Source: Streptomyces flavidovirens DSM 40150
GTDB lineage: Bacteria > Actinomycetota > Actinomycetes > Streptomycetales > Streptomycetaceae
Direction of reading: 5' to 3'
NCBI RefSeq assembly: GCF_000429085.1
Contig: NZ_KE386847.1
Coordinates: 91,105-155,104, forward strand
Length of the DNA: 64,000 bases
The notes below the pieces were generated by a model. It made no database searches, was not told the origin of the DNA, and saw only the letters and a program-made list of their open reading frames with translations. The translations under genes were made by a program, and so were the position numbers. Below are positions 30,940 through 39,350 of this stretch, in pieces; position 1 is the stretch's first letter; each line of letters opens with the position of its first letter.

Positions 30940-31431
30940 GTGCCGCAGATACCAGAGAAGATCCACGAGCTCACGGTCGGCCAGCTCTCCGCGCGCAGCG
31001 GCGCCGCCGTGTCCGCCCTGCACTTCTACGAGGCCAAGGGTCTGATCTCCAGCCGCAGGACCACGGGCAACCAGCGACGCTACAGCCGTGACGCGCTGCG
31101 CCGCGTCGCCTTCGTACGCGCGGCCCAGCGCGTCGGCATCCCGCTCGCCACCATCCGCGACGCCCTGGCCGAACTCCCGGAGGAGCGCACGCCCAACCAC
31201 GAGGACTGGGCGCGGCTCTCCGAGGCGTGGCGCTCCGAACTGGACGAGCGCATCAAGCAGCTCGGCCGCCTCCGTGACCACCTCAGCGACTGCATCGGCT
31301 GCGGCTGCCTGTCGCTGGAGACCTGCGTACTGTCCAACCCGGACGACGTCTTCGGCGAGCGCATGACCGGCTCCCGGCTGCTCCCGGAACGCCGGAACGC
31401 GCCGGAACCCAAGGAGAAGCGAAGCGCCTGA
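30940..31431 (+). CDS. soxR: Redox-sensing MerR-family regulator SoxR
   Basis: A 163-residue protein. The MerR winged helix lies at about residues 10-75 (LTVGQLSARSGAAVSALHFYE), then a dimerisation helix, then the [2Fe-2S] ligand set Cys118, Cys121, Cys123 and Cys129 in CIGCGCLSLETC. This is diagnostic of SoxR, which in Streptomyces responds to redox-active secondary metabolites. The start is a GTG at 30940 with GTAGGG upstream. Its targets are not obvious here: I see no clear SoxR box, and the divergent MaoC gene has a TetR-type site. A strong terminator follows. Confidence 0.94.
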   Translation: MPQIPEKIHELTVGQLSARSGAAVSALHFYEAKGLISSRRTTGNQRRYSRDALRRVAFVRAAQRVGIPLATIRDALAELPEERTPNHEDWARLSEAWRSELDERIKQLGRLRDHLSDCIGCGCLSLETCVLSNPDDVFGERMTGSRLLPERRNAPEPKEKRSA

Positions 31432-31436
31432 GCCGC

Positions 31437-31495
31437 GGCCGGCCGGCTCTCTCCGACGCGCGTACCAACTCCGCACCGGAGAGGGCCGGCCGGCC
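31437..31495 (+). terminator. Long hairpin terminator after soxR
   Basis: The 18-base arms 31437-31454 and 31478-31495 are reverse complements with one mismatch, around a 23-base loop, 6 bp after the soxR stop. The GC-rich stem (GGCCGGCCGG core) would be very stable. Confidence 0.85.
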
Positions 31496-31605
31496 GCCGG
31501 GCAGCAGCAAGTGGACCTGGGGACCGGCCGGTCGGCAGCGACAGCCACCACTGGCAACGCGGAGGTGCGGCGGCCGGGTGACCGGAGCGCCGCGCCCCCG
31601 CGCGC

Positions 31606-32217
31606 TCAGGCCACCGACGCCAGTTCCCTGCGCCGTACCCGCTTGGACTCCGCCAGCGCCTCGGCTGTCAGAACGGGCTGCGGCACCAGAATGCCGCAGC
31701 CCGTGCACACCGGCCCGAACCACGGGTCATGCGCCAGTCCCTGCTTCCAGACGATCCTGCTCTCCGCACAGACAGGGCAGTTCGCCCCGGGCTCGGACTC
31801 CAGTGCGGAGATCAGCCGGCGCAGTACGTCGCCGAGCGGCGCCACCGGATGGACTGCGGGTTCGTCGCACCAGGCGACTCCGAACCCTCCCCAGGTGCGG
31901 CGGTGCCAGTCGTCGAAGGAGCCTGGACGCCGCAGCCCGTCGTGCTTCTCGCGCTTGCGGCGCCGGGCGAATTCCACTTCGTAGGCGAGCCAGACAGCCC
32001 GCGCTTCCTCCAATTCGTCGAGCGCGGCCACCAGCCGCGCCGGATCGGGGGCCCTGTCCTCCGGTTCGATCATGTGCCTGGAGCACAGATGGTCCCAGGT
32101 CGCCCGATGCCCATAAGGGGCAAATCGTTCCAGGCATTTGCGCAGCGAATAGCGCCGCAGTGCCAGGTCGCACCGCGGGTCGCGCACCTGTCTCGCAAGA
32201 CTCCGGAAACCGGCCAT
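31606..32217 (-). CDS. Uncharacterised protein with a C-terminal zinc ribbon
   Basis: A protein of about 203 residues that I do not recognise. The N-terminal two thirds are helical and rich in Arg, Trp and Glu (CLERFAPYGHRATWDHLCSR; ARAVWLAYEVEFARRRKREK). Near the C-terminus a CPVC...CTGCG pair of knuckles, about 25 residues apart, would bind one zinc. No signal peptide or membrane helix, so probably a cytosolic nucleic-acid- or protein-binding factor. I start at 32217, where GGAGG is 11-12 bases upstream; an ATG at 32310 is possible. It is divergent from the penicillin-acylase-family gene. Confidence 0.55.
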   Translation of the reverse strand: MAGFRSLARQVRDPRCDLALRRYSLRKCLERFAPYGHRATWDHLCSRHMIEPEDRAPDPARLVAALDELEEARAVWLAYEVEFARRRKREKHDGLRRPGSFDDWHRRTWGGFGVAWCDEPAVHPVAPLGDVLRRLISALESEPGANCPVCAESRIVWKQGLAHDPWFGPVCTGCGILVPQPVLTAEALAESKRVRRRELASVA

Positions 32218-32409
32218 TGCACTTGCCACCTCCGTCGCTGGTACTTCGGCGTCACAGAGTGGACGTACGGGTGCCCCGATCGGCTCCATCGAAAATCGAA
32301 TGGGCGTCATCAGTGGGGATTTCGAAAAGGTGACGCCTATTCACCTTCCGGCGGCCGCGTACCGCCAGTAACGTCCGCCGCACCGGTCGGCCTCCCCCCA
32401 AGGAGCACC

Positions 32410-35256
32410 ATGCGACGACGACGTCCCAGTGCCGCACCCCACCCCCAGCACAGAACAGCCCTGGCGGCAGCGGTCATCGCACTCGCCGCGGGCCTCCTCT
32501 CGCCCCTGCCGCAGGCCACGGCGGACGACACCCGTAAGGCCACTGCCGCCGCTGTTACGGATCACTGCGGCGGCCAGTGCGACGACATCCTGCCGCCGGG
32601 CCAGAACGGCAACGCCACCCTCGCGGAGATCCTCGCCCACCGCACCCTCGGCACCCGCCCCGCGCACAGTTCCGACCAGATAGCGAAGTACGACGCCCTC
32701 GTCGCGGGCCACCAGGGCCTCACCGATGACAAACTGACCGACTTCTTCAACGACGGTTCCTTCGGCGTACCCGAGGGCCAGATCGCCTCCGTGATCCGCC
32801 CCCGCGACGACGTCACGATCACCCGCGACAAGGCGACCGGCGTCCCGCACATCAAGGGCACCACCCGCTACGGCACCGAATTCGGCGCCGGTTACGCGGC
32901 GGGCCAGGACCGGCTCTGGCTGATGGACCTCTTCCGTCACATCGGCCGCGGCGAACTGACCTCGTTCGCGGGCGGCGCCCTCGCCAACCAGGGCCTGGAG
33001 CAGCAGTTCTGGCCGCAGGCCCCGTACACCGAGGAAGACCTCCAGGCCCAGATCGACTGGATACGGACCACCAAGGGCGAGCGCGGCGAGCAGGCGATGG
33101 CCGACGCGCAGGCGTACGTCGACGGCATCAACTTCTACCGTGAGAAGGCCAAAAAGGGCCGCTACTTCCCCGGCGAGTACGTCCTGACCGGAAAAGTCGA
33201 CGCGGTCACCAACGTTGGAGAGATCAAGCCCTTCAAAATCACCGACCTGATCGCGCTCGCCTCCGTCGTCGGCGGCCTCTTCGGCGGCGGAGGGGGCGGC
33301 GAGGTCCAGTCCGCGATCTCGCTGCTCGCCGCGCAGCAGAAGTACGGCGTCGCCGAAGGCACCGAGGTCTGGGAGTCCTTCCGCCAGCGCAACGATCCCG
33401 AAGCCGTCCTCACCGTCCACGACGGCACCGGCTTCCCGTACGCCGGCAAGCCGGGGAACCCGCGCGGCGCGGCCATGCCCGACCGCGGCTCCGTGACACC
33501 CGAGCAGCTCGTGTACGACCGCGAGGGCGCCGCCAAGAGCGGGCAGGCAGGGCGGAAGGACCCGGTCGAGGCGCCAAAGAGGCTCAAGCCGCTCCAGGGC
33601 ATGTACGACGACGGTGTGCTGCCCGGCGCCGACTTCTCGAAGCAGCGCGGCATGTCCAACGCCCTGCTGGTCTCCGGCGAGCACACCGCGAGCGGAAACC
33701 CGGTCGCCGTCTTCGGCCCCCAGACCGGCTACTTCGCCCCGCAACTGCTGATGCTCCAGGAACTCCAGGGCCCCGGCATCAGCGCCCGCGGCGCCTCCTT
33801 CGCCGGCGTCGGCATGTACGTCCAGCTCGGCCGTGGCCAGGACTACGGGTGGTCGGCCACCTCCGCCGGGCAGGACATCACCGACACGTACGCGGTGGAG
33901 CTGTGCGAACCGGGCGGCGGCATCCCGGACAAGTCCTCGGCGTACTACCTCTACCGGGGCGCCTGCACCCCCATGGAGAAGCTGGAGAAGCACAACGCGT
34001 GGAAGCCGACGCTGGCCGACTCCACGGCCGCGGGCTCGTACCGGATGCAGGTCTGGCGCACGAAATACGGCACGGTCACCCACCGCGCCACCGTCGGCGG
34101 CAAGCCCGTCGCGTACACCTCACTGCGCTCCACCTACCGGCACGAGGCCGACTCGATCATCGGCTTCCAGATGTTCAACGACCCGTCGTACGTGAAGGAC
34201 GCCGCGTCCTTCCAGAAGGCGGCGCAGAGCATCGACTACGCCTTCAACTGGTTCTACGCCGACTCGCGCACCGCCGCCTACTACAACAGCGGCATGAACC
34301 CGGTGCGCGCCGAAGGCATCGACGCCTCACTCCCCGTCAAGGCGGAGAAGGCGTACGAATGGCGGGACTACGACTCGCGGGCCAACACCGCCGCCTACAC
34401 CCCACCCGCCCAGCACCCGCAGTCCACCGGCCAGGACTACTACATCTCGTGGAACAACAAGCAGGCGAAGGACTTCACGGCGGCCGGCTTCGGCAACGGC
34501 TCCGTACACCGGGGGAACCTCCTCGACGACCGCGTGAAGAAGCTGGTCGCCGACGGCGGCGTCACCCGCGCCTCGCTCACCCGTGCCATGGCGGAGGCGG
34601 CCGTCACCGACCTGCGCGGCGAGGACGTACTGCCCGAACTGCTGAAGGTACTGCGCTCGCAGCCCGTCACCGACCCGGACCTGGCCAGGGGTATCCAGCG
34701 GCTGGAAGCCTGGCGCTCGGCGGGGGCCCAGCGCAAGGAGACGGCGCAGGGGTCACGCACCTACTCCCATCCCGACGCGGTTCGGATCATGGACGCGTGG
34801 TGGCCGCTGCTCGTCGAGGCCGAGTTCAGGCCCGGCCTCGGTGGCGAGCTCTACGGAGAGCTCGTCAAGAGCCTCACCATCGACGAGGCGCCGTCGGCCG
34901 GGCACGGTCCGACCGGGGCGCACGCGGGGTCGGCGTTCCAGTACGGCTGGTGGAGTTACGTCGACAAGGACCTCCGCACGGTCCTCGGGCAGGAGGTCAA
35001 GGGCCCACTGGCGAAGACCTACTGCGGCGGCGGTGACCTGTCCGCCTGCCGCGGAACGCTCCTCGCCACCCTGAAGCAGGCCGTTGCCACGCCCGCCGCC
35101 GAGGTGTATCCCGGCGACGACAGTTGCGAGGCGGGGGAGCAGTGGTGCGCCGACTCGATCGTGCACCGCGCGGTCGGCGGACTCACCCACCCCACGATGC
35201 ACTGGCAGAACCGCCCGACCTACCAGATGGTCATCGAGTACCCGTCACACCGCTGA
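32410..35256 (+). CDS. Secreted penicillin-acylase-family amidohydrolase
   Basis: A 948-residue Ntn-hydrolase precursor. Residues 1 to about 38 are a signal peptide (ALAAAVIALAAGLLSPLPQA). The alpha part contains GVPHIKGTTRYGTEFGAGYA. Autocleavage should occur before Ser416 in RGMSNALLVSGEHTASGNPV, freeing the catalytic N-terminal serine of the beta chain. Later landmarks are FGPQTGYFAPQLL and, near the end, paired Cys residues. Family members cut beta-lactam side chains, acyl-homoserine lactones or cyclic lipopeptides; here the substrate is unknown. AAGGAG is well placed before the ATG. Larger than E. coli penicillin G acylase (about 850 residues). Confidence 0.93.
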   Translation: MRRRRPSAAPHPQHRTALAAAVIALAAGLLSPLPQATADDTRKATAAAVTDHCGGQCDDILPPGQNGNATLAEILAHRTLGTRPAHSSDQIAKYDALVAGHQGLTDDKLTDFFNDGSFGVPEGQIASVIRPRDDVTITRDKATGVPHIKGTTRYGTEFGAGYAAGQDRLWLMDLFRHIGRGELTSFAGGALANQGLEQQFWPQAPYTEEDLQAQIDWIRTTKGERGEQAMADAQAYVDGINFYREKAKKGRYFPGEYVLTGKVDAVTNVGEIKPFKITDLIALASVVGGLFGGGGGGEVQSAISLLAAQQKYGVAEGTEVWESFRQRNDPEAVLTVHDGTGFPYAGKPGNPRGAAMPDRGSVTPEQLVYDREGAAKSGQAGRKDPVEAPKRLKPLQGMYDDGVLPGADFSKQRGMSNALLVSGEHTASGNPVAVFGPQTGYFAPQLLMLQELQGPGISARGASFAGVGMYVQLGRGQDYGWSATSAGQDITDTYAVELCEPGGGIPDKSSAYYLYRGACTPMEKLEKHNAWKPTLADSTAAGSYRMQVWRTKYGTVTHRATVGGKPVAYTSLRSTYRHEADSIIGFQMFNDPSYVKDAASFQKAAQSIDYAFNWFYADSRTAAYYNSGMNPVRAEGIDASLPVKAEKAYEWRDYDSRANTAAYTPPAQHPQSTGQDYYISWNNKQAKDFTAAGFGNGSVHRGNLLDDRVKKLVADGGVTRASLTRAMAEAAVTDLRGEDVLPELLKVLRSQPVTDPDLARGIQRLEAWRSAGAQRKETAQGSRTYSHPDAVRIMDAWWPLLVEAEFRPGLGGELYGELVKSLTIDEAPSAGHGPTGAHAGSAFQYGWWSYVDKDLRTVLGQEVKGPLAKTYCGGGDLSACRGTLLATLKQAVATPAAEVYPGDDSCEAGEQWCADSIVHRAVGGLTHPTMHWQNRPTYQMVIEYPSHR

Positions 35257-35700
35257 GGGGGTGGGGGGTGCTGGGGTGCGGCGCCGGGGGCGCGGGGCGC
35301 CTGCGGCGGGCTTTCCCCTACCCGCCCCTTCCCGAACTGGGGCAAGCCCCAGACCCCTGACGCCCTGCGGGCGTATCCTCAAACGCCGGACGGGCTGGGT
35401 GGTGCCGCAACCAAGCCCAGCCCCTCCGGCGCGACATGTGCGGCTCCGCCGCGTGGGGGGGGCAGCCCACAGACCCCCGGACGCCCCACAGGCGTGTCCT
35501 CAAGCGCCGGACCGGCTGGGTGGGTACCGCAACCAAATCCAGCCCCTCCGGCGTTTGAGGAGCGGGGTCTGGGGCAGCGCCCCAGCCACCCCCGGCCCAC
35601 TCCAGCCCGCCCGGCGTTTGAGGGCCGGGGCCGTGGCGGAGCCCCTCACATGGCGGAGCCGCACATGTCACAGCGGGCAGGGGCGGGGTCGGGGGAAACA
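35257..35700. repeat. Intergenic gap filled with dispersed GC-rich repeats
   Basis: No gene is supported. The 465-bp gap is built from words that recur near 41.8, 59.7 and 60.3 kb: TTTCCCCTACCCGCCCCTTC, CTCAAACGCCGGACGGGCTG, CCAGCCCCTCCGGCGTTTGA and CTGGGG/CCCCAG pairs. Several copies are inverted relative to each other, so the transcript could fold into stacked hairpins and end the acylase and hydrolase transcripts. Confidence 0.8.
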
Positions 35701-35721
35701 GGCCCGCCACTGCCGCTCGCC

Positions 35722-37041
35722 CTAGCCCACCATCCGGCCCGCCGCTACCACCACCCCCGCCAGCTCCGCGTGCAGAATGTCGCTGTGCGCCCCCGTAGGC
35801 GCACCCCCGCGCCGTACGACCGCCGCCGCGTCGACATTCACGCAGCCCGAGCCGGGGACCCCGTCGCGCAACGCCTTCGCCAGCGTGAGCGCCGGGGTGT
35901 TCGGCACCGCTTTGATCCCGTCGTAACCCATCGCGCCCCACTTGTTGCCCAGCCCGGCCAGCCCCGACGAATCCCCGGCCAGCCGCGACGCCAGTGGGTA
36001 GATCACCCCGAGCGCCGTGTCGTGGCGCGAGTAACACGCCACCACGGGCCCGTCCACCCGCCGCTCCATCCCTCGCAGCGCGCCACCGCCGCGTGGCGCA
36101 TACGGCAGGCGCTCCGCGAACGCGTAGTGCGAGAAGGCGCCTTGGAGCAAGGTCACCGACTTCACGTTCCGTACGCCGTCGGGCAGCCTCCGCAGTGCGA
36201 AAGCGACCAGCCGCGCGCCCTGGCTGTGACCGACCAGATGGACTCGCGTCGACGGTGACGACCGGGCGAGCTGCCCGATCAACGGCCCGAGTCCCCGCCG
36301 GCCGACCGTCCCGGCCCGGCGCTTCATCTCGTAGTACGTCGCCTGGCGGAGCAACTCCTTCGCCCCGTTCCAGGCCTTCTTCAGGCCGCCGCCGAGCGCC
36401 AGGCTCCGCGTCGCCGGTTCCGCGCCGGTCTCGGCCAGCGCGACCGCGAAGCCTTGGCACACGGTGAGTGTGTCGTCGTGCAGCATCATCGGTTCGTCAT
36501 GCGGCAGTTCCTCCTCCGAGTCCGCGTCCGTGTCCGACGCGTGCACCGTCGTGGTCGTGGTCGTGGCCGCGGTCGTCCGTCCGGTCAACTGCCCCACCAA
36601 CCGGCCGAATTCATCGAACGCCGCCTGCTCCTCGGGTCGCTCGTCGAGCAGCTCGGCCAGCCGCTCCACGATCCGTTCGCGTCCGGGGAAGACCTCGGCC
36701 AGCGCCTGCCGGGTGTGCTGGTCGAGGCCGGGGCCCGGGTACGCGGTGGTGGCGCTCCGGTCGAAGTCCGGGATCGGTTCGTCCGCGAACCGCATCGACG
36801 GCCACACGATGCCCGCATAGCCCAGCCGTACGCCGGGGGAGCCCGCGAGCAGGCCGGGGAAGGGGGCGTAGAAACGGTCGTACATCCGGGTCGCGACCGA
36901 GCGGTTGCTGTTCCAGCCGTGCGCGAACATCACCAGGTCGGTGACGTCGAGTTCCGCCAGCCGCTCGCGCTGACGCGTGTTCACATCACCATCGGCGTCG
37001 AAGGTGATCTCCCGGTACGGCTCGACACGTACATCCGCCAT
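35722..37041 (-). CDS. Alpha/beta-hydrolase-fold protein, cytosolic
   Basis: A 439-residue protein. The nucleophile elbow is GHSQG in TRVHLVGHSQGARLVAFALR (about residue 270), preceded by an oxyanion-type strand DLVMFAHGWNSN at about 35. A late GAHSDI could supply the catalytic His. Residues near 155-185 form a Thr-, Asp- and Glu-rich insertion with a run of six Thr, likely a flexible loop. There is no signal peptide. AGGGGTG gives the ribosome site. It is 101 bp downstream of the muramidase-like gene on the same strand. Ester or lipid substrates are plausible but unproven. Confidence 0.75.
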   Translation of the reverse strand: MADVRVEPYREITFDADGDVNTRQRERLAELDVTDLVMFAHGWNSNRSVATRMYDRFYAPFPGLLAGSPGVRLGYAGIVWPSMRFADEPIPDFDRSATTAYPGPGLDQHTRQALAEVFPGRERIVERLAELLDERPEEQAAFDEFGRLVGQLTGRTTAATTTTTTVHASDTDADSEEELPHDEPMMLHDDTLTVCQGFAVALAETGAEPATRSLALGGGLKKAWNGAKELLRQATYYEMKRRAGTVGRRGLGPLIGQLARSSPSTRVHLVGHSQGARLVAFALRRLPDGVRNVKSVTLLQGAFSHYAFAERLPYAPRGGGALRGMERRVDGPVVACYSRHDTALGVIYPLASRLAGDSSGLAGLGNKWGAMGYDGIKAVPNTPALTLAKALRDGVPGSGCVNVDAAAVVRRGGAPTGAHSDILHAELAGVVVAAGRMVG

Positions 37042-37142
37042 GGCACACCCCTAGGGTCCGAACGGGCTGCTCGCGGACTCAGCATCCCGCCGGGCCGAAC
37101 GACTGGCCATACACCGCGTCCATGTTGCTGCCGGCTACATCC

Positions 37143-38405
37143 TCAGCGGTACAGCAGGTACTCCCGGCGTACGGAGTCGAACGCCGCGAGGTCGGACCGC
37201 CAGGCGCCCACCACCTCGTCCGTCCCCGCCCCCGCGTTGATCATCGTGCGCACCCGCGTGTTGCCGGTCAGCTTGTCGATCCAGTGGTCGGCCCGCCACG
37301 CGAAGCCGCTCCAGCTCCTCTTCGCCGTGATCAGCAGCGCGATGCCGGTCCGCACCGGGTCGTACGCGTCCCGGTCGTGCACATGAAGCTGTACGCCGCC
37401 GATCGTCTTCCCCTGGAACTTGGAGAACGTCGGCGCGAAGTACGCCTCCCTGAAGCGCACTCCGGGCAGCCCGGCGGCGTTCGCGGTCTGCGCCCACCGG
37501 CGGTCGATGCCCTCCGCCCCCAGCAGCTCGAAGGGCCGGGTCGTGCCCCGCCCCTCCGACAGGTTCGTGCCCTCGAAGAGGCAGGTGCCGGAGTACACCA
37601 GCGCTGTGTCGGGCGTCGGCATGTTGGGGCTGGGCGGCACCCACGGCAGACCCGTGCGGTCGAAGAAGTCACCGCGCCGCCAGCCCGACATCTTCACCGT
37701 CTCCAGCGCCACCGGCCGCGACAGGAACTCCCCGTTGAAGAGCCGCGCCAGCTCGCACACCGTCATCCCGTGCGCCTGCGCGATCGGCTCGCGCCCCACG
37801 AACGTCGCGAACTTCTTGTCCAGAACGGGGCCGAGAGCCGCCCGCCCCGTCACCGGGTTCGGCCGGTCGAGCACCACCAGCCGCTTGCCCGCGAGCACGG
37901 CGGCCACCATGCAGTCGTACAGCGTCCAGATGTACGTATAGAAACGCGCGCCCGCGTCCTGGATGTCGAACAGGATCGTGTCCACACCCGACGCCGTGAA
38001 GATGTCGGCGAGCGGCTGCCCGCTCTTCAAGTACGTGTCGTACACCGGCAGCCCCGTCGCCGGGTCGTCGTAACGCCCCTGCGAGCCGCCCGCCTGCGCC
38101 GTGCCACGGAAGCCGTGCTCGGGCCCGAAGACGGCGACGAGGTTCACCCGGTCGTCGGCGTGCATGACGTCGACGATGTGCCGTACGTCCGAGGTCACCC
38201 CCGTCGGATTGGTGACGACGCCGACCTTCTGTCCCGCGAGCAGTGCGTACCCGTCGGCGGCCAGCCGGTCGAAGCCGGTACGGACCCGGAACTGTCCGGG
38301 GCGGCCGGTGGCGGCCGAGGGGGCCGCGGCGCCGAGTGTTCCTGCTGCTCCCGTCGCCCCGGCCGCCCCCGTGGCGGCCAGCAGTGCGCGTCTGGACAGG
38401 CTCAT
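37143..38405 (-). CDS. Tat-exported NamZ-type exo-beta-N-acetylmuramidase (DUF1343)
   Basis: A 420-residue exported enzyme. The N-terminus MSLSRRALLAATGAAG is a twin-arginine signal. The body is full-length DUF1343: KVGVVTNPTGVT, VAVFGPEHGFRG, VDTILFDIQDAGARFYTYI and LVVLDRPNP. The founding characterised member, NamZ, removes terminal N-acetylmuramic acid from peptidoglycan fragments, so a role in wall recycling is likely. Start at 38405, preceded by GGAGGT; a longer upstream frame has no ribosome site. Runs divergently from the SDR gene, with a TetR-type palindrome in between. Confidence 0.9.
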   Translation of the reverse strand: MSLSRRALLAATGAAGATGAAGTLGAAAPSAATGRPGQFRVRTGFDRLAADGYALLAGQKVGVVTNPTGVTSDVRHIVDVMHADDRVNLVAVFGPEHGFRGTAQAGGSQGRYDDPATGLPVYDTYLKSGQPLADIFTASGVDTILFDIQDAGARFYTYIWTLYDCMVAAVLAGKRLVVLDRPNPVTGRAALGPVLDKKFATFVGREPIAQAHGMTVCELARLFNGEFLSRPVALETVKMSGWRRGDFFDRTGLPWVPPSPNMPTPDTALVYSGTCLFEGTNLSEGRGTTRPFELLGAEGIDRRWAQTANAAGLPGVRFREAYFAPTFSKFQGKTIGGVQLHVHDRDAYDPVRTGIALLITAKRSWSGFAWRADHWIDKLTGNTRVRTMINAGAGTDEVVGAWRSDLAAFDSVRREYLLYR

Positions 38406-38522
38406 CCCAGTACCTCCGTGATTGACGCCGTCTGTCATGGCCACGCACGCTAGCGCGCGCGGAGGCCGCGGGGAACGAGCCGGGCGCCGCGGGTCGGTAG
38501 CGCCGTACCCCTTCCGCCGCTC

Positions 38523-38542
38523 CATACCGACCGGTTAGTCTG
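38523..38542. promoter_or_regulatory. TetR-type operator of the SDR-synthetase-TetR operon
   Basis: CATACCGACCGGTTAGTCTG matches CATACCGACCGGTCGGTATG at 17 of 20 positions. It lies 44 bp upstream of the SDR start. The matching site on the far side of the island is at 44400. Confidence 0.72.
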
Positions 38543-38585
38543 CCGAGGTTGCCGGCAGGATCGGCAGGAGAGGCGGGCCTCAAGG

Positions 38586-39350
38586 ATGAGCCAGTTCCAG
38601 GACGCGGGAGTCGTCGTCACCGGTGCGGGAGGCGGCATCGGAGCCGCCCTCGCCCGCAGATTCGCGGCCGGGGGAGCACGCGTCGTCGTCAACGACCTCG
38701 ACGCGCGGAAGGTCAAGGCGATCGCCGACGAGACCGGCGCCACCGCGGTCGTGGGCGACGCCTCCGCCATCGTCGAAGAGGCCCGTGCGGCGCTCGGCGG
38801 CAAGGTCGACGTGTACTGCGCCAACGCGGGCCTCGCCTCGCCCGGCGACGCCTTCGCCGACGAGGCGGTCTGGGCGGCGGCCTGGGACGTCAACGTCATG
38901 GCTCATGTCAGGGCGGTCAAGGCGCTGCTGCCCGACTGGCTGGAGCGCGGCAGCGGCCGGTTCGTCTCCACCGTCTCGGCGGCCGGCCTGCTGACCATGG
39001 TCGGCGCGGCCCCGTACAGCGTCAGCAAGCACGGCGCGCTGGCCTTCGCGGAATGGCTGTCGCTGACGTACCGTCACCGCGGGGTCAAGGTCCACGCGAT
39101 CTGCCCGCAGGGGGTACGCACCGACATGCTGACCGCCGCGGGCTCGGCCGGCGAGCTGGTGCTCGCGCCCACCGCCATAGAGCCGGAGGACGTCGCCGAT
39201 GCCCTCTTCGACGGCATCGCGGCCGACCGCTTCCTGATCCTGCCGCACCCCGAGGTCGCCGGGTACTACCAGGCACGCGCCGGGAACCCCGACCGCTGGC
39301 TGGCCGGCATGAACCACCTTCAGCAGAAGTGGGAGGAGGCCGGCCGATGA
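38586..39350 (+). CDS. Short-chain dehydrogenase/reductase
   Basis: A 254-residue SDR. TGAGGGIG (12-19) binds the cofactor, NAG (80-82) stabilises the sheet, and Ser131, Tyr144 and Lys148 (YSVSK) form the catalytic centre. It probably oxidises a hydroxyacyl or alcohol intermediate. The last codons overlap the acyl-CoA synthetase start (ATGA), so translation is coupled; the TetR gene follows. This is the first gene of an acyl-chain catabolic operon. Confidence 0.94.
   Translation: MSQFQDAGVVVTGAGGGIGAALARRFAAGGARVVVNDLDARKVKAIADETGATAVVGDASAIVEEARAALGGKVDVYCANAGLASPGDAFADEAVWAAAWDVNVMAHVRAVKALLPDWLERGSGRFVSTVSAAGLLTMVGAAPYSVSKHGALAFAEWLSLTYRHRGVKVHAICPQGVRTDMLTAAGSAGELVLAPTAIEPEDVADALFDGIAADRFLILPHPEVAGYYQARAGNPDRWLAGMNHLQQKWEEAGR

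Noticed and set aside
31729..32409. Long plus-strand extension upstream of the penicillin-acylase-family gene
   Set aside because: It is antisense to the zinc-ribbon gene, has no coding signal for an acylase and precedes a strong ribosome site and signal peptide at 32410.
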